A stretch of DNA of 64,000 bases from Paramicrobacterium sp051513965 (lineage in GTDB: Bacteria; Actinomycetota; Actinomycetes; Actinomycetales; Microbacteriaceae): positions 1,736,001-1,800,000 of the forward strand of contig NZ_CP195847.1 of the NCBI RefSeq assembly GCF_051513965.1. The letters are read 5' to 3'. A program made the translations under genes and the position numbers. Below the pieces are notes generated by a model. The model had not been told where the DNA came from, made no database searches, and saw only the letters and a program-made list of their open reading frames with translations. Position 1 is the first letter of the stretch. Each line of letters starts with the position of its first letter. Positions 15,519 to 23,948 of this stretch are shown here, one piece after another.

Positions 15519-17474
15519 TTAGTGCAGACCTGAATAGATCGCGCTGATCAGCTCACCGTTCGAGGTGTCTCCGGAGAGCTCCCAGAAGAAGGAGCCGCCA
15601 AGGCCCCAGTCCTGAGCGAACTGCATCTTGTTCGCAATGGTCTCGGGCGTGTCGTAACTCCACCACTCGCCATCGCAGAATGCGTATGCAGTGCCGCCCA
15701 CGGTTCCCGTGGTGGGGCACTTCTCGACCAGAACCTTGTAGTCCTCAATTCCGGCCTCGTACGTGCCCGGGGCTGCACCCGTAGCGGTGCCACCCGGCTC
15801 GGCGCTCGTCACACCGGTCCAGCCACGACCGTAGAAGCCGATCCCGAGAAGCAGCTTCTCACTCGGAACTCCGAGTGTGCGAAGCTTCGCGATCGTCGAC
15901 GTGGTGTCGAAGCCCTCCTGCGGAATGCCCTCGTAGCTCGTGAGCGGCGAGTGCGGCGCAGTCGGACCGCTCTTGTTCCACGCACCGAAGTAGTCGTACG
16001 TCATCGGCATGTAGAAGTCGACGTACTGCGCTGCTCCGGCGTAGTCAGCGGCATCGATCTTTCCACCGTCGGTACCGTCAGCAGTGATCGCAGCGGTGAC
16101 GATGTCGTCGCCGAAGCGGTCACGGACCGCCCTCATCAGGGTCGGGAACGAGTCCTCGCCTGACGTGTCGCACGTCAGACCGCAGGCGTTCGGGTACTCC
16201 CAGTCGATGTCGATCCCGTCGAACACGTCAGCCCAACGCGGGTCCTCGACCAGGTCGTAGCACGAGTCGGCGAAAGCCTCAGCGTTAGCTGCAGCATCCC
16301 CGAAGCCGCCAGACCAGGTCCAGCCGCCGAAGGACCAGAGGATCTTCAGGTCAGGGTGCAGCTCCTTGAGCTGACGCAGCTGGTTGAAGTTTCCTGCCAG
16401 CTCCTGATCCCATGTGTCAGCGACCCCGCTGACGCTCTCCTCAGCCGTGAACGTCTTCTGGTAGTCCGCGTAGGCATCGCCGATCTTGCACTCGCCGCCG
16501 CTCACGTTGCCGAAAGCGTAGAGGATGTGCGTCAGCTTGTCTGCGGAACCCGACGTCTCGATGTCCTTCACCGTGTAGTCGCGCTGGTAGATACCCCAGT
16601 TCGTGAAGTAGCCGACGACCCGCTCCCCGGGTGTGCCCGGGTCGATGGGGTCAGTGGGGTCAGTCGGCTCGGTAGGGTCCGTGGGATCCGTCGGGTCCGT
16701 TGGGTCCGTAGGATCTGTCGGGTCGGTGGCGTCGTCGCACGCTCCCTTGTCAGCCCAGACACCCCATTCACCGGTTGTCCCGGGCTCCTGACCCTTAGTC
16801 CACCACTTGGCGGCCCAAATGTGGCCCTCGTGGGCCACTTCGTCGCCGTTGTTGTAGACGGTTCCGGCGTCCCATTCGGCAGCGCACTGCTCTGCAGGCG
16901 GGTCGGTGGGATCGGTCGGGTCGGTCGGGTCGGTCGGGTCCGTCGGATCAGTGGATCCGTCGGTCACATTGATGTCGATGCAGCTGTAGAACGCGTTGCC
17001 CGTGTCTGCGACATTCCAGCGAGACAGGATCGTGTGCTCACCGGCTGGCAGACCGCTGAGGTCGTGCGTGACCGTGGCGGGAGGCTGCTCGCCCTTGCCA
17101 TCGATCGTGGTGAACAGTTCGCCGTCGACGAAGTATTCCCATTCGCTCGTCGCGTGGCGCGCGGTGTTCGTCCACGTGATCGAGAGATCAGACGACACGT
17201 CCTTCCGCGGCCAGGCGCGTGAGTTGTCATCGAGGATCGCGAAGGCTTCATTTCCTCCACTGCACTTCATCGAGCCTTTCGGCGCTTCCACGCTCTGCGG
17301 CTCGTACTTGATCGAGCCGCAGTCGAACGGAGTTGCTCCCGTCGAACAGTAATCTTGTCGGCTCGGCGGGTCGGTGACCCATCCGTGCGCCTGTGCGCTC
17401 TGCGTCTGCGCCAGGGGCACGATCATCGCCCCGAGCACACCGAGCGTCACAAGCGATGCGCGAATTCCCTTCAT
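15519..17474 (-). CDS. Secreted tri-modular chitin-degrading enzyme: AA10 LPMO - CBM5 - GH18 chitinase
   Basis: 651 residues. A signal peptide ends at AQA, exposing His30 as residue 1 of the mature protein (HGWVTDPPSRQDYC). With His107 (TARHAT) this forms the copper histidine brace of AA10 oxygenases. A TDP-repeat linker leads to a CBM5/12 domain (AKWWTKGQEPG), a second TDP linker, and a GH18 domain with SFGGWTW and the catalytic DGIDIDWE. The enzyme should cleave crystalline chitin oxidatively and hydrolyse it. A similar architecture is known in Jonesia denitrificans. ATG 17474 follows GGAG and precedes a proper signal peptide. A terminator lies downstream. Confidence 0.93.
   Translation of the reverse strand: MKGIRASLVTLGVLGAMIVPLAQTQSAQAHGWVTDPPSRQDYCSTGATPFDCGSIKYEPQSVEAPKGSMKCSGGNEAFAILDDNSRAWPRKDVSSDLSITWTNTARHATSEWEYFVDGELFTTIDGKGEQPPATVTHDLSGLPAGEHTILSRWNVADTGNAFYSCIDINVTDGSTDPTDPTDPTDPTDPTDPPAEQCAAEWDAGTVYNNGDEVAHEGHIWAAKWWTKGQEPGTTGEWGVWADKGACDDATDPTDPTDPTDPTDPTDPTEPTDPTDPIDPGTPGERVVGYFTNWGIYQRDYTVKDIETSGSADKLTHILYAFGNVSGGECKIGDAYADYQKTFTAEESVSGVADTWDQELAGNFNQLRQLKELHPDLKILWSFGGWTWSGGFGDAAANAEAFADSCYDLVEDPRWADVFDGIDIDWEYPNACGLTCDTSGEDSFPTLMRAVRDRFGDDIVTAAITADGTDGGKIDAADYAGAAQYVDFYMPMTYDYFGAWNKSGPTAPHSPLTSYEGIPQEGFDTTSTIAKLRTLGVPSEKLLLGIGFYGRGWTGVTSAEPGGTATGAAPGTYEAGIEDYKVLVEKCPTTGTVGGTAYAFCDGEWWSYDTPETIANKMQFAQDWGLGGSFFWELSGDTSNGELISAIYSGLH
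16630..16733 (-). repeat. Nine-base tandem repeats encoding Thr-Asp-Pro linker (CBM5-GH18)
   Basis: About ten units of a degenerate nine-base repeat encode TDP, with TEP and IDP variants, joining the CBM5 and GH18 domains. A second run at 16905-16956 joins AA10 to CBM5. These are flexible linkers prone to slippage, not a CRISPR array. Confidence 0.85.
16905..16956 (-). repeat. Nine-base tandem repeats encoding Thr-Asp-Pro linker (AA10-CBM5)
   Basis: About six units of GGTCGGTCG-type nine-base repeats encode TDP. The central copies are nearly identical at the DNA level, which suggests recent expansion. Confidence 0.85.
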
Positions 17475-17583
17475 CGTGTTTCCAGCTCCTTCGTTGGATA
17501 GAACCGCCACGACGGCGGCCGCGAGCAGTGCCCGCAGCCGTCACGTTAGTGAGAGTTCTTCACCCGCGTAAGTGTGGAATACA

Positions 17584-17599
17584 CGTACGTACCCGTACG
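17584..17599. promoter_or_regulatory. Paired CGTACG palindromes upstream of the chitinase gene
   Basis: Two CGTACG hexamers (17584-17589 and 17594-17599) lie ten bases apart, one helical turn, in the 133-base gap upstream of the chitinase start. They may be a regulator site. The chitinase promoter itself is not clear. Confidence 0.3.
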
Positions 17600-17607
17600 C
17601 ACGTCGT

Positions 17608-18351
17608 CTACCAGGGCTTGTCCGTGCCTCCACCGGATCCGCCTCTTCTCTCGGCATCCCCGTTCTGCTTCTTACGCTCGGCGTCTTCGCCGCGCTTCTC
17701 GAGATCGTCGAAGGGATTGTCGCCCTCGGACTCCTCGCCTCCGCCTGACTCGCCCGAATCGTCAGACTCGTCGCCCTCCGAGTTTGAGTCTGAGCTCTCA
17801 TCGCCGCTCTGCGACGACTGTTCGAGCTTCTCCTTGAGCCGCTTCTCCGCAGCATCCAGCTCCTGATCGGCTCCGGAGTCCTGGGGCTGGTCACAGCCCT
17901 CCTCGTCGCCAGCCTGTACGATGCCCAGCGCCTTTGTCCACATCTTGATCGCGCTCTCGGTCGACCCTGACTCGGCGTGAGCGTCGCCCTGCTGCTCCCA
18001 CGCGAGCGCGAGATTGACTCGCACCTCGCAGGTGCGACCCTCCGGCGCCAGTTCCAGCGCACGCGTGAGGTCGGTCACCGCTTTCGACAGCTGCCCGTCC
18101 GCGGCAAACGCCGTCCCACGATCGAAGTGCGCGATCCACGGCTCGAAACCGTTCCAGACCATCAGACCGTCGAACGCTGACACTGATTTCTGAAACTTCG
18201 ACTCCTGATACGCATCGGAACCCGTGTCGCTGAGAAGGGGCAGGCTGAACAGCTTCGCGGCCAGAAGGAGCGCAATGAGCACGAACGGAAGCGTCCAGAG
18301 CGCCAGTCGGAGTCGTGGTCGCGAGCTGCGGCGGCGTGTGCCAGCGGTCAT
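17608..18351 (-). CDS. TPR-repeat membrane-anchored protein of the MoxR/VWA operon
   Basis: 247 residues. A basic N-terminus and one transmembrane helix (about 15-36) are followed by two or three TPR-like helix pairs (HFDRGTAFAADGQLSKAVTDL, VRNLALAWEQQGDAHAE-like). A long acidic Ser/Asp/Glu/Gly tail ends in a basic segment. The start overlaps the VWA gene stop by four bases. BatE-like TPR proteins occupy this place in aerotolerance-type operons, where they are thought to scaffold a complex. The tail resembles BatC/BatE extensions. Function here is inferred from context. Confidence 0.72.
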   Translation of the reverse strand: MTAGTRRRSSRPRLRLALWTLPFVLIALLLAAKLFSLPLLSDTGSDAYQESKFQKSVSAFDGLMVWNGFEPWIAHFDRGTAFAADGQLSKAVTDLTRALELAPEGRTCEVRVNLALAWEQQGDAHAESGSTESAIKMWTKALGIVQAGDEEGCDQPQDSGADQELDAAEKRLKEKLEQSSQSGDESSDSNSEGDESDDSGESGGGEESEGDNPFDDLEKRGEDAERKKQNGDAERRGGSGGGTDKPW

Positions 18352-19340
18352 GAGCGTTCACCTCCCCTGTCGCGGGTGCGTCGAAGGTCGCGCACCAGTA
18401 GCGTTCCTTCGAAGGCGAGCAGAACACCGAACGGGATCGCCAAGATCCAGTACAGCTCCGGTCTCGGTTCAGGATTGACATCCGGCTCTGCTTCAGGCGT
18501 GACATGGATGCCTCGGGTCGCCTCGGACACAGGCGAAGCCGCGTCTCGATGGATGTACGTCACACCCAGCTGATCCGCGATCGCACCGAGTGCCTCCTCA
18601 TCGATGCGGGAGAGAGCTGGCTCGTCAGTCTCCGGATCCATGATGTAGTCAGGTTCAGCAGTGCTCTCGAATCCCGAATACTCCCGCATCTTCCCGCCGT
18701 CCGACGTTCCGTAGCCGAGCACCGCTCCCCCGTCGATGTACGAGGCGAGATCGGCGAAGGACTCCGGCGGTTCGCTCACCGTCTGCTCGCCATCGCCGAT
18801 GTAGTACACGATCGTCCGACGCTCATCGGTCCGCTCGGCGAACAGCTCGTCCAGAGTTTCGACCGGAGCCGAGATGCTGCTCCCCGAGGAATAGCGCGTG
18901 ATCTCCTGAGTCATGGCAGAAACTGTCTGTTCCACCGCTCCGCCGTCGGTGGTGAGCGGAACGCGCTGGACAGTTGCCGCGTCGAACGTCACGACAGAGA
19001 ACCTCGCTCCCGCGAGCTCCTCCGTGATGTCGACGACATCGTCGCGCACGCCTGTGAGCCTCGGTTCGCCGTCGCCCCAGTCCTCGGCTGCCATGCTGCT
19101 CGTCGTATCGATGACGAAGTACACGTCGACGTCGCCTCCGATCGTCTCTGGTGAGCCGCCCCCGGGCAACGTTGGGCGCATGAGCATGGCGAAGAGCACG
19201 AGCACGAGCGCCGATCGTAGAATCCAGCGTGCACGCATACCACGACTCGACGCAAGTACTGCGAGCGCGACCGTGCCGCCGAGGATCGCGAGGAAGAGTA
19301 CGATCAACAGGACAGCAGAGAACAGCGGATCGAACGTCAT
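18348..19340 (-). CDS. VWA-domain membrane protein (BatB-like)
   Basis: 330 residues. An N-terminal membrane helix (about 5-25) and a second short one (about 38-55) precede a von Willebrand A domain with the metal site DTTSSM, a variant of DxSxS. One helix at the C-terminus (about 305-325) ends the protein. ATG 19340 was chosen because it overlaps the previous stop by four bases (ATGA); a longer start at 19397 lacks this coupling. It probably faces the outside or forms a complex with the neighbouring VWA protein. Confidence 0.8.
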   Translation of the reverse strand: MTFDPLFSAVLLIVLFLAILGGTVALAVLASSRGMRARWILRSALVLVLFAMLMRPTLPGGGSPETIGGDVDVYFVIDTTSSMAAEDWGDGEPRLTGVRDDVVDITEELAGARFSVVTFDAATVQRVPLTTDGGAVEQTVSAMTQEITRYSSGSSISAPVETLDELFAERTDERRTIVYYIGDGEQTVSEPPESFADLASYIDGGAVLGYGTSDGGKMREYSGFESTAEPDYIMDPETDEPALSRIDEEALGAIADQLGVTYIHRDAASPVSEATRGIHVTPEAEPDVNPEPRPELYWILAIPFGVLLAFEGTLLVRDLRRTRDRGGERS

Positions 19341-20329
19341 CGCCTCAGCCTCCATGAGACAGTCAGCAGCGCAAGTGTGGCCACGAGCGCAAGCCACAGC
19401 AGCGGCTCCGGCTCATCGGTGCGAATGATCTGCGTCGGTCCCTCCAGCGTCGTCGCCTCCTGCTTCTCGATCGACTCGACGATCCCAGGCACGGCATCCG
19501 GGTCGTCCATCGCGTAGTACCCTCCGCCGGTCGACTCGACGGTGTCGCGGAACTCGGCCGCCAGTTCGGCCACATAGTTCTTCCCATTCGCGTCGCCCGG
19601 GTTCAGCCCGTAGACCACGACTCCGTAGTCTTCGGCGTACTTCCCCGCCTCGGGAAGCGAGACGAGCTGCTTGCCCGCGACGTAGTTGTCTGTCGCGAAC
19701 ACGATGGAGCGCGAGCGCTCCTCGTCCAGATGGTCGAATCGGCTCACGCAGCTGGCGAGGCCGTCACCGATGAGCGATGACCCGTCGCCCAGAAGAGTGC
19801 CGTCCGTGTACGCGTAGTCCGTATCCGGATCTTCCATGTTCTCGCGCAAGTCGTCCATCTGCGCTGCGACGTAGTCGTAGTCGGTGGTGAGCGGGAAGTA
19901 CGTGACGGCCGAAGCGTTGAAGATCGTGAGGCCGATCCTCTCTCCGTCGAACTTCTCCACGAGCTCCCCGAAAGACTCGAGGATCGCGGCGTCGTATTCC
20001 GTCATCGAACCGGATGTGTCGAGGCACAGCACGATGTCACGGTTGTTCTGCTCGATCGTGTGCTTCTGCACCGCGACGACCCGTGTGCTGAGGAACGCGG
20101 CGGAGACGACCCCGACAATCGCGACGGCGAGGGCGACGACCAGGCCAAGACGCAGGCGGCCTCGCGCGCGCCGGTATGCCGGTAGTCGCAGAAGCCGCTC
20201 TCTGTGCGCGATCCGAACAGCATCGCGCCCCACGCGTCCATCCCGAACCGCGAAGACGACCCCGACAATCGCTGCGACCGCGAGGACGCCGAGCCAGATC
20301 CACAGCATCCAACCATGCATCAGCTCCAT
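19337..20329 (-). CDS. VWA-domain membrane protein (BatA-like)
   Basis: 330 residues. Two membrane helices (about 8-27 and 62-83) are followed by a VWA domain with a canonical MIDAS motif, DTSGSM, near residue 104. A terminal helix (about 311-326) follows. Tandem VWA proteins after MoxR and DUF58 are the hallmark of Bat-type operons, which have been linked to stress tolerance and to chaperone-like metal-dependent assembly. It overlaps the upstream gene by ten bases and the downstream gene by four. Confidence 0.82.
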   Translation of the reverse strand: MELMHGWMLWIWLGVLAVAAIVGVVFAVRDGRVGRDAVRIAHRERLLRLPAYRRARGRLRLGLVVALAVAIVGVVSAAFLSTRVVAVQKHTIEQNNRDIVLCLDTSGSMTEYDAAILESFGELVEKFDGERIGLTIFNASAVTYFPLTTDYDYVAAQMDDLRENMEDPDTDYAYTDGTLLGDGSSLIGDGLASCVSRFDHLDEERSRSIVFATDNYVAGKQLVSLPEAGKYAEDYGVVVYGLNPGDANGKNYVAELAAEFRDTVESTGGGYYAMDDPDAVPGIVESIEKQEATTLEGPTQIIRTDEPEPLLWLALVATLALLTVSWRLRR

Positions 20330-20778
20330 GGCACCACCACCTGACGCGCACGTTGCAGCGCGTGAGCGAGCCCGCCGCTCGTCTCGGGAGCGAACTCAGC
20401 CGGATAGTACGACCGAACGGTCTCGGCGAGTCCCGTGAGATTGGCTTCGTCGAGGTCAGCCAGGGTCATCGCCGAGATGGGAGCACCTGAGCGCTCCTCC
20501 GCGAATGCGCGAACCAGAACGCTGAGCTTCTGGTGCGCGGCGCGCGTCTGGAGCTCTCCGGAGGCATGAGCGCGCTCGATGTCATCGATAAGGCCCTGAT
20601 ATCGAGCTACGAGGTCACCGGGAATCGGGCGCTGAACGCTCCTCGCCACCTTTTTCGGGCGGGGGAACAGCCAGACGAACAGATACCAGGCAGCGATGAG
20701 AACGAGGATGCCGACAGCGATGAGCGGCCACATCCCGCTGTATCCGATCGGAGGGTAGTAGCCATTATCGCCGGGCAC
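20320..20778 (-). CDS. Small membrane protein of the MoxR/VWA operon (DUF4381-like position)
   Basis: 152 residues. One strong membrane helix (about 17-38) precedes a basic patch (PRPKKVARSVQRP) and a mainly helical soluble domain. In MoxR/VWA operons a DUF4381-like protein usually sits between DUF58 and the VWA genes; the position and topology fit, but the sequence similarity is not something I can test. It overlaps the DUF58 gene by 14 bases and the next VWA gene by ten. Confidence 0.65.
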   Translation of the reverse strand: MPGDNGYYPPIGYSGMWPLIAVGILVLIAAWYLFVWLFPRPKKVARSVQRPIPGDLVARYQGLIDDIERAHASGELQTRAAHQKLSVLVRAFAEERSGAPISAMTLADLDEANLTGLAETVRSYYPAEFAPETSGGLAHALQRARQVVVPWS

Positions 20779-21649
20779 GATTATGCCTCTCTAGAAGTCG
20801 GAAGACCCCGGACACGGCATCGTCGGGTCCCGTCACGCGCACGCTCGAGACTCCGATGCCCTCGAGCACGTCCTCTGTCTCGGTCTGCGCCGAGGCGCTT
20901 CGCGTCGCGAAGGCGCGCCGGACCGCCCGGTCCCGGCGAATGTACTCCGAGATCGCGACGTCGTCCGCGATGTCGCGAACCTCGGACGAGCCCCAGTCCG
21001 CCGTCGGATCAGCGTCAGCAACACTCACCCAGAGCACCTCATGCTGAGCATGGAGTCGACGGAGCGCACTGAGCCGCTCAGCGCCGAGATCCTCGTCGTC
21101 GCTCACGATGACGAGGATGCTGCGCCGTTTGCTTCGTCGGATCACAAAGCCGAGCAGACGATCCAGATCGCTTTGATCGGCATCCGCTCTCGTCCTCCGT
21201 TGGATCGAGTTCAGGAGCTGCTCGATGTGCGATTCCGTCCCCGCACCGGGAACGTGGTGCACGCCGCCCGCGTCGCCGCAGACGAGCGAGACGTGATCGC
21301 CGTGTCGGAACGCCAGGTACCCCACGATCCCCGCCACCAGAATGGCGGTGTCGCGCTTTGGGACGCCGCCCGGCCCGATCGCCGCCATATTGCGGCCGGT
21401 GTCGACCACAAGTGTCACAAGGTGCTTGCGCATCGCCACGTACAGGCGGGTGTAGGGGGTGCCATGCCGTGCGGTGGCCTTCCAGTCGATGTCACGGATC
21501 TCATCCCCGGGCACGTACGGACGGAGCTCATCGAACTCCAGGCTCTTGCCGTGGGCGATCGAGGCGTATTCGCCGTCGAGCACTCCGCGAACCCGGCGGT
21601 GCGCTCGGATCGCCAACTTCGACTTCACACGATGGAGGAGCGTCGGCAT
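20765..21649 (-). CDS. DUF58-family protein
   Basis: 294 residues. The conserved block EFDELRPYVPGDEIRDIDW (residues about 38-56) is the DUF58 signature and is followed by a VWA-like fold with LVVDTGRNM. DUF58 proteins accompany MoxR ATPases and are thought to be substrates or partners in maturation of a membrane complex. It starts seven bases after the MoxR stop and overlaps the next gene, indicating one polycistronic unit. Confidence 0.86.
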   Translation of the reverse strand: MPTLLHRVKSKLAIRAHRRVRGVLDGEYASIAHGKSLEFDELRPYVPGDEIRDIDWKATARHGTPYTRLYVAMRKHLVTLVVDTGRNMAAIGPGGVPKRDTAILVAGIVGYLAFRHGDHVSLVCGDAGGVHHVPGAGTESHIEQLLNSIQRRTRADADQSDLDRLLGFVIRRSKRRSILVIVSDDEDLGAERLSALRRLHAQHEVLWVSVADADPTADWGSSEVRDIADDVAISEYIRRDRAVRRAFATRSASAQTETEDVLEGIGVSSVRVTGPDDAVSGVFRLLERHNRARR

Positions 21650-21656
21650 AGTCAGC

Positions 21657-22658
21657 TCACGGGGCCTGCAGCGTAGCGAAGCAGGCGTCGATCACGGTCT
21701 CCGCCGTCACGCCGTCCGCGTCGGCCTCGAAGTTGAGGATCATCCGGTGGCGCAGCACCTGGTGCCGGAGCGCCTTGACGTCGTCGGGAATGACGTGATC
21801 GCGCCCATAGAGCACCGCGAGTGCACGAGCGGCGGATGCGAAGGCGATGCTCGCACGTGGGCTCGCACCATAGTCGACATACCTGGCGAGGCTCTCAGAG
21901 AGATATTGGGACGCGTGCCGTGTGACATACACGGCCTGGACGATGTAGTTGAGGACCGCAGGGTCCAGATAGACGTCTCTCGTGACCCGCTGCAGGAACA
22001 CCACATCATCGAGCGTGACGCTCTCGTGCTCCGACGCGCGGTCGCAGACTCCAGCGCCGACTCTCCGCACGATCTCGGCTTCCTCCGTGATCGTCGGGTA
22101 CCCCAGAACGTCCTTGAGCAGGAACCTATCCAGCTGCGCTTCGGGAAGGTGGTATGTGCCCTCCTGCTCGATCGGGTTCTGCGTCGCGAGCACGAGGAAC
22201 GGCTTCGGCAGCGGGTGCAGTTCGCCTCCGATCGAGGTCTGATGCTCCTGCATCGCCTCGAGCATCGCGGACTGCGTCTTCGCACTCGCGCGATTGATCT
22301 CGTCGAGCAGCACGAAGTTCGCATGGATCGGCCCCAGTTGAGTTGTGAAGCTACGTGTGGCCGGATCGTAGATCTGAGTGCCGAGGATATCCGAGGGAAG
22401 GAGGTCCGGTGTGCACTGGATTCGACGGAACTGCGCCTGCACGGCATCCGCAATCGCCTCAGCGGCTGTGGTCTTCGCGAGGCCGGGAACACTCTCGAGG
22501 AGTACGTGCCCGCCCGTCATCAGTGCGATGAGCAGGCTGGTCCGCAGACCTGTCTGCCCGACGACCTTCGCACCGTATGAGCGGACGATCGTCTCGAGAA
22601 TCTTTCTCGCACGGTCACGATCCGCTGGCGAGAGAGCGGCGCCGCTCGGCTGATTCAC
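21657..22658 (-). CDS. MoxR-family AAA+ ATPase
   Basis: 333 residues. Walker A-like ESVPGLAKT, Walker B FVLLDEINRA, the ATQNPIEQEGTYHLPEAQLDRFL block and sensor 2 region make this a MoxR-clade AAA+ ATPase. These act as chaperones that insert cofactors or metals into partner VWA proteins. It is the first gene of a six-gene operon (to 17608) with tight spacing or overlaps throughout. The GTG start at 22658 follows a GGGGG stretch nine bases upstream. ispG ends 62 bases upstream. Confidence 0.9.
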   Translation of the reverse strand: MNQPSGAALSPADRDRARKILETIVRSYGAKVVGQTGLRTSLLIALMTGGHVLLESVPGLAKTTAAEAIADAVQAQFRRIQCTPDLLPSDILGTQIYDPATRSFTTQLGPIHANFVLLDEINRASAKTQSAMLEAMQEHQTSIGGELHPLPKPFLVLATQNPIEQEGTYHLPEAQLDRFLLKDVLGYPTITEEAEIVRRVGAGVCDRASEHESVTLDDVVFLQRVTRDVYLDPAVLNYIVQAVYVTRHASQYLSESLARYVDYGASPRASIAFASAARALAVLYGRDHVIPDDVKALRHQVLRHRMILNFEADADGVTAETVIDACFATLQAP

Positions 22659-22689
22659 GTGTGTTACCCCCAGTTGGTCGTCGTGGTCG

Positions 22690-22705
22690 CTGTCGTGGGC
22701 GACAG
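22690..22705 (-). terminator. Short hairpin between ispG and the moxR gene
   Basis: CTGTCG and CGACAG flank a four-base loop, 16 bases after the ispG stop. There is no U-run. It is a weak terminator candidate at the end of ispG. Confidence 0.35.
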
Positions 22706-22720
22706 GCGGATGCCGGCGAG

Positions 22721-23875
22721 TCAGCCGACCGATACCGTCGGCTCCCCGACCGATGTGTCACCCTGCGGAAGCTCCGCGGCGATGCGGTTCGCCTCGGCGA
22801 TCAGAGTCTCCACGATCTTTGACTCCGGCACGGTCTTGATGACCTCACCCTTGACGAAGATCTGCCCCTTGCCGTTGCCGGAGGCGACTCCGAGGTCGGC
22901 TTCGCGCGCTTCTCCCGGTCCGTTCACAACGCAGCCCATCACTGCGACGCGCAGCGGAACCGTCATGCCCGCCAGGCCCGCCGTCACTTCATCGGCGAGC
23001 GTGTAGACGTCGACCTGTGCCCGACCGCAGCTCGGGCACGACACGATCTCGAGCTTCCGCTCTCGCAGGTTGAGCGACTGGAGGATCTGCAGGCCCACCT
23101 TGACCTCCTCCACGGGAGGAGCACTGAGCGACACGCGAATCGTATCGCCGATTCCCTCGGAGAGGAGGATGCCGAACGCGGTCGCGCTCTTGATGGTGCC
23201 CTGGAAGGCAGGTCCCGCCTCCGTGACGCCGAGATGAAGCGGCCAGTCGCCCCGCTCTGCGAGCATGCGATAGGCCTTCACCATCACGATCGGGTCGTTG
23301 TGCTTGACGGAGATCTTGAAGTCGTGGAAGTCGTGCTCCTCGAAGAGGCTCGCCTCCCAGACAGCGCTCTCCACAAGGGCCTCGGCGGTGGGCTTGCCGT
23401 ACTTGTCCAGAAGCCGGCGGTCGAGCGATCCGGCGTTCACCCCGATCCGGAGCGAGACATCGGCGGCCTTCGCGCGCTTCGCGATCTCGCCGACCTGATC
23501 GTCAAACTTCCGGATGTTTCCGGGATTGACTCGGACTGCGGCGCAGCCGGCGTCAATCGCTGCGTACACGTAGTTGGGTTGGAAGTGGATGTCTGCGATG
23601 ACGGGAATCTGACTCTTCTGCGCAATTGCGGGCAGCGCGGCCGCGTCGTCACGGCTCGGCACGGCGACGCGCACGATGTCGCAGCCGGATGCCGTGAGCT
23701 CGGCGATCTGCTGAAGAGTCGCGTTGATGTCGGTCGTCGGGGTCGTCGTCATCGACTGGACGCTGACCGGAGCGTTTCCGCCGACCAGCACTTTGCCCAC
23801 CTTGATCTGCCGCGATGCGCGGCGGGGTGAGAGGGTCTCTGGTGCTCCGGGCATTCCTAGATTCACTGCAGGCAC
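22721..23875 (-). CDS. ispG: 4-hydroxy-3-methylbut-2-en-1-yl diphosphate synthase IspG
   Basis: 384 residues. The TIM-barrel opening (VGGNAPVSVQSMTTTPT) and the C-terminal 4Fe-4S ligands (CPSCGR and GCVVNGPGEAREAD) identify IspG/GcpE, the penultimate step of the MEP isoprenoid pathway. dxr, encoding an early step of the same pathway, lies about 8 kb away on the same strand with rseP between. Two adjacent GTG codons (23878 and 23875) are possible; the second lies six bases after TAGGAT with no Shine-Dalgarno, so it is chosen as a leaderless start. Confidence 0.95.
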   Translation of the reverse strand: MPAVNLGMPGAPETLSPRRASRQIKVGKVLVGGNAPVSVQSMTTTPTTDINATLQQIAELTASGCDIVRVAVPSRDDAAALPAIAQKSQIPVIADIHFQPNYVYAAIDAGCAAVRVNPGNIRKFDDQVGEIAKRAKAADVSLRIGVNAGSLDRRLLDKYGKPTAEALVESAVWEASLFEEHDFHDFKISVKHNDPIVMVKAYRMLAERGDWPLHLGVTEAGPAFQGTIKSATAFGILLSEGIGDTIRVSLSAPPVEEVKVGLQILQSLNLRERKLEIVSCPSCGRAQVDVYTLADEVTAGLAGMTVPLRVAVMGCVVNGPGEAREADLGVASGNGKGQIFVKGEVIKTVPESKIVETLIAEANRIAAELPQGDTSVGEPTVSVG

Positions 23876-23881
23876 CACATC

Positions 23882-23887
23882 ATCCTA
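23882..23887 (-). promoter_or_regulatory. -10 element of ispG (leaderless)
   Basis: TAGGAT on the minus strand, six bases before GTG 23875. No Shine-Dalgarno is present. It separates ispG transcription from the CoA-transferase genes upstream. Confidence 0.45.
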
Positions 23888-23948
23888 CGATGCCGCCTTG
23901 CGGACAGCCTGAGCGCACCGGCGGCACGCGTGCCGCCGGTGCGACAGC

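Noticed and set aside
16630..16956. Short tandem repeats that at first resemble a CRISPR array
   Set aside because: Units are nine bases, in frame, and encode a TDP linker in the chitinase. There are no unique spacers.
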